Source: UBA1672 sp050633325 (GTDB lineage Bacteria; Pseudomonadota; Alphaproteobacteria; Micavibrionales; Micavibrionaceae). Taken from it: 64,000 nt of DNA. Positions 60,727 through 64,000 of this stretch are shown in pieces. Numbering within the stretch: position 1 is the stretch's first letter; every line of letters begins with the position of its first letter. Both the position numbers and the translations under genes were made by a program. The DNA lies in NCBI GenBank assembly GCA_050633325.1, contig JBOEGH010000007.1:1-64000 (forward strand). Direction: 5' to 3'. The notes under the pieces were generated by a model. It worked only from the letters and a program-made list of their open reading frames with translations, did not search any database and was not told where the DNA came from.

Positions 60727-61953
60727 ATGCGTCGTGTTGTAATTACCGGGATTGGTATTGTTTCTTGTATAGGTAACAACAAGGATGAGGTTCTGGAATC
60801 CCTTAAGGAGGGGAAATCGGGAATAACTGCATCAGAAGAATACGCAGAAAAAGGTTTCCGTTCTCAAATTCATGGTAAGCCTGATATTGAACTTAAAGAT
60901 CATATTGATAAGCGTTTGTGGCGTTTTATGGGTGATGCCGCCGGTTATGTGCATCTTTCTATGGAACAAGCAATAGCAGATGCAGGTTTATCCGAAGATG
61001 ATGTTAGTAACGAGCGCACAGGTGTTATCGTCGGTTCCGGTGGACCTTCTACTCGTGCCCAAGTGCTTGCAGCAGATGTAACACGCGAAAAAGGCCCCAA
61101 AAGAGTTGGGCCATTCGCAGTACCAAAGGCGATGTGTTCAACCACATCAGCAACGGCATCAACAAACTTTAAAATTAAGGGCGTGAACTATACTATTTCG
61201 TCTGCGTGTTCTACATCTGCGCATTGTATAGGTAATGCGTCAGAGCTCATCCAATGGGGAAAACAGGACATAGTATTCGCCGGTGGCGGAGAAGAGCTAG
61301 ATTGGACATTATCTGTTTTATTCGATGCGATGGGCGCGATGAGCTCTTGCTATAATGATACTCCGGAAAAGGCGGCGCGCGCATATGATGCAAATCGTGA
61401 TGGGTTCGTAATCAGCGGCGGTGGTGGAGTTGTAGTTCTTGAAGAGCTGGAGCACGCATTGGCGCGTGGAGCTACTATATACGGTGAAGTTACTGGATAT
61501 GGTGCTACTTCTGATGGCCATGATATGGTTGCTCCAAGTGGCGAGGGCGGTAAGAGGGCGATGTTAAAAGCACTGGAGACAGTTGAAACGCCTGTTACTT
61601 ATATTAACACACACGGTACGTCGACACCTGTGGGTGATATAGGTGAGTTAGACGCGATTCGTGAGGTGTTTGAGCCTTTAGATCAAGACATGCCTCATAT
61701 TAGTGCTACTAAATCTATGACAGGGCATTCTTTGGGTGCCACTGGTGTTCAGGAAACTATTTACAGCCTATTGATGATGAATAACGATTTTGTTGCACCA
61801 AGTATTAATATCGAAACTCTAGATGATGGTGCAAAAGGCTTACCAATTGCGCAAAATCGCGTTGATAATGTTACACATGAAACCATTATTTCTAACAGCT
61901 TTGGCTTTGGTGGTACTAACTGTAGTTTAGCCATCAGCCGTTATAAAGGTTAG
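60727..61953 (+). CDS. fabB: 3-oxoacyl-ACP synthase I FabB
   Basis: A 408-aa thiolase-fold condensing enzyme that elongates the cis-3 product of FabA. The catalytic Cys is in TISSACSTSAHCIGNA, the two His in INTHGTSTPVGD and SMTGHSLGATGVQET, and NSFGFGGTNCSL closes the active site. The start gives MRRVVITGIGIVS with AAGGAG upstream. It follows fabA and precedes a csaA-like gene by three bases. Confidence 0.97.
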   Translation: MRRVVITGIGIVSCIGNNKDEVLESLKEGKSGITASEEYAEKGFRSQIHGKPDIELKDHIDKRLWRFMGDAAGYVHLSMEQAIADAGLSEDDVSNERTGVIVGSGGPSTRAQVLAADVTREKGPKRVGPFAVPKAMCSTTSATASTNFKIKGVNYTISSACSTSAHCIGNASELIQWGKQDIVFAGGGEELDWTLSVLFDAMGAMSSCYNDTPEKAARAYDANRDGFVISGGGGVVVLEELEHALARGATIYGEVTGYGATSDGHDMVAPSGEGGKRAMLKALETVETPVTYINTHGTSTPVGDIGELDAIREVFEPLDQDMPHISATKSMTGHSLGATGVQETIYSLLMMNNDFVAPSINIETLDDGAKGLPIAQNRVDNVTHETIISNSFGFGGTNCSLAISRYKG

Positions 61954-61956
61954 GGG

Positions 61957-62292
61957 ATGGCTATCCCTTTTGAAGATTTTATGAAGGTTGATATTCGTGT
62001 TGGAACGATTGTTGATGCTCATGATTTTCCAGAGGCCAGAAAACCTGCTTTTAAGCTGTTTATAGATTTTGGAGAGAAAATAGGTCAAAAAAAGTCTTCA
62101 GCACAGATCACGAGTAACTACTCTCGTGATGAGTTGATAGGCAAACAAGTGATGGCGGTTGTGAATTTTGAACCCCGTCAAATAGGACCATTTATGTCAG
62201 AGGTTTTAACCTTGGGTGTCCCTGATGAAAATGGTGAAGTAATTTTAATGCAACCTAGTGCAAACGTTCCAAATGGTGGGCGTTTATATTGA
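61957..62292 (+). CDS. csaA: CsaA-like tRNA-binding domain protein
   Basis: A 111-aa protein made of one EMAP/Trbp111 tRNA-binding OB fold. FMKVDIRVGTIVDAHDFPEA, FGEKIGQKKSSAQITSNYS and VNFEPRQIGPFMSEVLTLG match CsaA, a dimeric protein called an export chaperone in Bacillus. It lies between fabB and fabI, only three bases after fabB. Such a placement in a fatty-acid operon is unusual; a functional link is not shown. Confidence 0.93.
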   Translation: MAIPFEDFMKVDIRVGTIVDAHDFPEARKPAFKLFIDFGEKIGQKKSSAQITSNYSRDELIGKQVMAVVNFEPRQIGPFMSEVLTLGVPDENGEVILMQPSANVPNGGRLY

Positions 62293-62318
62293 TAAAGAAT
62301 AAAAAGGATAAAGAAGTA

Positions 62319-63137
62319 ATGAATGATTTGATGAAGGGTAAAAGAGGCCTTGTGATGGGTGTTGCTAATGACCACTCAATTGCGTGGGGTATGGCAAGTG
62401 CATTACATGAAGCGGGCGCAGAGATGGCTTTTACCTACCAAGGTGATGCATTTGGAAAACGCGTAAAGCCACTTGCCGAGAGCATAGGCGCAGAGATTGT
62501 TATTGATTGTGATGCATCTAATGAAGATGATTTAGACAACGTATTCAATATATTAGAAGAAAAATGGGGTAAGATTGACTTTATTATTCATGCTATTGCT
62601 TATTCTAATAAGGATGAATTACAGGGTAGGTATGTCGATACTACGTTGGGTAATTTTTTACAAACAATGCAAATATCATGTTATTCGTTTACCTCTGTTA
62701 TGCGCCGTGCAAAGGACTTAATGGCCGATGGCGGATCTGCGGTTACACTTAGTTACTATGGATCACAAAAGGTAATGCCTAATTATAATGTTATGGGTGT
62801 TGCTAAGGCTGCGCTTGAGGCATCTGTCCGTTATCTTGCCGCAGACCTTGGGCCAAGTGAAGATGGTAAATCAGGCATTCGTGTTAATGCAATCTCTGCT
62901 GGTCCTATGCGTACCCTTGCCGGAGCGGTAATCGGTGGAGCGCGTAAAACATTTAAGTATAACAAACTTACCGCACCTTTGCGTCGCCCTGTTGAGCTTG
63001 ATGAACTTGGTGGGACTGCACTATATCTTCTGTCTGATCTATCAACTGCTGTAACCGGTGAAACTCACTATGTCGATTGTGGATATAACGCCGTGGGTAT
63101 GATTCCACATGATAAGATAGAAGAAATGGCAGGGTAA
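62319..63137 (+). CDS. fabI: Enoyl-ACP reductase FabI (NADH)
   Basis: A reductase of about 272 aa that completes each elongation cycle. The start is set at the ATG at 62319, which follows AAGGA; a TTG at 62289 overlapping the csaA stop gives an unlikely N-terminal extension. GLVMGVANDHSIAWGMA binds the cofactor, and the catalytic Tyr-Lys pair is in YNVMGVAKAALEASVRYLAA (Y then K after six residues), the FabI spacing. It closes the fabA-fabB-csaA-fabI run and converges with the ugpQ gene. Confidence 0.96.
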   Translation: MNDLMKGKRGLVMGVANDHSIAWGMASALHEAGAEMAFTYQGDAFGKRVKPLAESIGAEIVIDCDASNEDDLDNVFNILEEKWGKIDFIIHAIAYSNKDELQGRYVDTTLGNFLQTMQISCYSFTSVMRRAKDLMADGGSAVTLSYYGSQKVMPNYNVMGVAKAALEASVRYLAADLGPSEDGKSGIRVNAISAGPMRTLAGAVIGGARKTFKYNKLTAPLRRPVELDELGGTALYLLSDLSTAVTGETHYVDCGYNAVGMIPHDKIEEMAG

Positions 63138-63158
63138 TATTGATTAACGATAGGTATC

Positions 63159-63905
63159 TCAGTGAACGACAAAGATACCTTCTTTTAATAAATCAGGAGT
63201 ATCTGAAAAGAATCCATCAACGCCCCAGCTTTGTAATTGGCGTGCCTGATCTGGCTCATTTACAGTATAGGCAAGGATTGGTTTTTCCAGATCCATAACG
63301 TCTTCTGCTTGCTCTCTCGTAAGGGTGTTTGCATTAACATGTATGGTCGAAACATCTAAGTATTTCGTTAGTTCCTGCCAGTTTTCAGGCCATTCTTCCG
63401 GGAATAAGAAACCTCTGTTCCAGTCTTCTGCAATGTCCGCTGCGGTTTCTAAGCTAACATGTTGGAAAGATGAAATTAGAAGTCGATCATGGTCATCCCA
63501 TATTGAAGAAAGAAGATCCAAAGCGACTTCGCTTGTTTCTTTCTCACGGCCGGGGCAGGGCTTTATTTCTAAATTAAGACCAAGATTGCGTTCTAGTAAA
63601 ACATCAATGGTTTCTTCCAATGTTGGAATAGTAATTCCTGTAAAGCTCTCTCCATACCAATTACCACATTCCAACTCTCTAATTTCCTCGAGTGTTCTAT
63701 CAGCTACATTACCACTGCCGTTTGTTGTGCGGTCTAATGTATCGTCATGGAATATAATTGGAATTTCATCTTTTGTAATTTTGACGTCAAGCTCTACCCA
63801 ATCAATACCCATATCGGCCGCAGTATGTATACCAACAAGTGTGTTTTCTGGAGCATATCCGGCACATCCACGATGTCCTATAATTTTGGGTAATTTTATT
63901 GGCAT
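63159..63905 (-). CDS. ugpQ: Glycerophosphodiester phosphodiesterase
   Basis: A 248-aa TIM-barrel enzyme that hydrolyses glycerophosphodiesters to glycerol 3-phosphate and an alcohol. The catalytic pair of His is in IGHRGCAGYAPENT and PIIFHDDTLDRTTNG, with a metal-binding Glu in WVELDVKITKDEI and another in NLEIKPCPG. It has no signal peptide, so it is cytoplasmic. It converges with fabI, and 14 bases upstream ends a gene cut by the window edge. Confidence 0.93.
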   Translation of the reverse strand: MPIKLPKIIGHRGCAGYAPENTLVGIHTAADMGIDWVELDVKITKDEIPIIFHDDTLDRTTNGSGNVADRTLEEIRELECGNWYGESFTGITIPTLEETIDVLLERNLGLNLEIKPCPGREKETSEVALDLLSSIWDDHDRLLISSFQHVSLETAADIAEDWNRGFLFPEEWPENWQELTKYLDVSTIHVNANTLTREQAEDVMDLEKPILAYTVNEPDQARQLQSWGVDGFFSDTPDLLKEGIFVVH

Positions 63906-63919
63906 TTTGTTTTCCTGTC

Positions 63920-64000
63920 TTATGACGCTATTTCATTTTCAACGTCCATAAACTCCGATATTTTTTGCACAAAATCCAGCGCTTTTTTTATTCCTAACTT
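63920..64000 (-). CDS. C-terminal end of a gene cut by the window edge
   Basis: On the minus strand a frame runs in from the window edge with 26 sense codons (KKALDFVQKISEFMDVENEI near the end) and stops at 63922-63920. It lies 14 bases ahead of the ugpQ start on the same strand. The fragment is too short to identify a product. Confidence 0.5.
   Translation of the reverse strand, partial: KLGIKKALDFVQKISEFMDVENEIAS

Overview
The window is a gene-dense, AT-rich stretch of a chromosome that looks alphaproteobacterial. The evidence is a PopZ-type (DUF2497) polar organiser, a CcrM-type GANTC adenine methyltransferase next to rnhB, an F0 operon with a split b/b' pair (atpI-B-E-b'-b), a DUF4164-like/zapA/6S RNA/ygfA cluster, an alphaproteobacterial SitABCD-type manganese/iron importer and the DciA-DsbA-SMC neighbourhood. 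Proline, fatty-acid and folate genes and central carbon enzymes point to a free-living cell. The exact order cannot be read from the sequence; I see no plasmid, prophage, CRISPR array or insertion sequence.

Layout. 1-440: tRNA-Asn and tRNA-Cys on the minus strand. 0.4-5.6 kb: pcm, popZ, valS and an unrecognised 288-aa gene. 5.6-8.0 kb: rpmE, epmA (EF-P lysyl ligase) and an AT-rich glycosyltransferase. 8.0-13 kb (minus): tkt, gap, a winged-helix regulator, an overlapping 55-codon gene, and class I aldolase. 13-15.5 kb: DUF4164-like gene, zapA, 6S RNA, 5-formyl-THF cyclo-ligase and a YmdB-like phosphodiesterase. 15.5-16.7 kb (minus): a response regulator and an uncharacterised partner. 16.8-23.8 kb: yebC, ruvC-ruvA-ruvB, ybgC, tolQ-R-A-B. 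23.8-31.3 kb (minus): proA, nadD, rsfS, rlmH, envC-like, ctpA, a divergent polysaccharide deacetylase and rppH. 31.4-33.6 kb (minus): the F0 ATP synthase operon, with atpI and smc upstream. 37.5-40.9 kb (minus): dciA, efp, suhB-like, an OmpA-domain protein, a DsbA-like protein. 41.1-42.1 kb: an exported unknown protein. 42.1-49.9 kb (minus): rplU, rpmA, obgE, proB, pepN, rnhB, ccrM, folB. 50-53.9 kb: sitABCD-like operon with a divergent MntR-like repressor. 54-59 kb: nhaD, a large hybrid sensor kinase and an SH3 protein. 59.1-63.9 kb: an unknown gene, fabA, fabB, csaA-like, fabI, and a glycerophosphodiester phosphodiesterase on the minus strand; a cut gene ends the window.

Most of the window is housekeeping. 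The points most worth a second look are: a dense cluster of GANTC methylation sites on the promoter of the GANTC methyltransferase itself; a translationally coupled 55-aa gene in the glycolytic block; a leader region before rsfS with a near-consensus promoter, a possible 16-codon leaderless frame and a hairpin; several lineage-specific unknown genes (4683, 15523, 41074, 59108); and rearranged versions of standard operons (no pgk with tkt-gap-fba, no pal after tolB, no tolC between pcm and popZ, obgE-proB separated from proA-nadD-rsfS).
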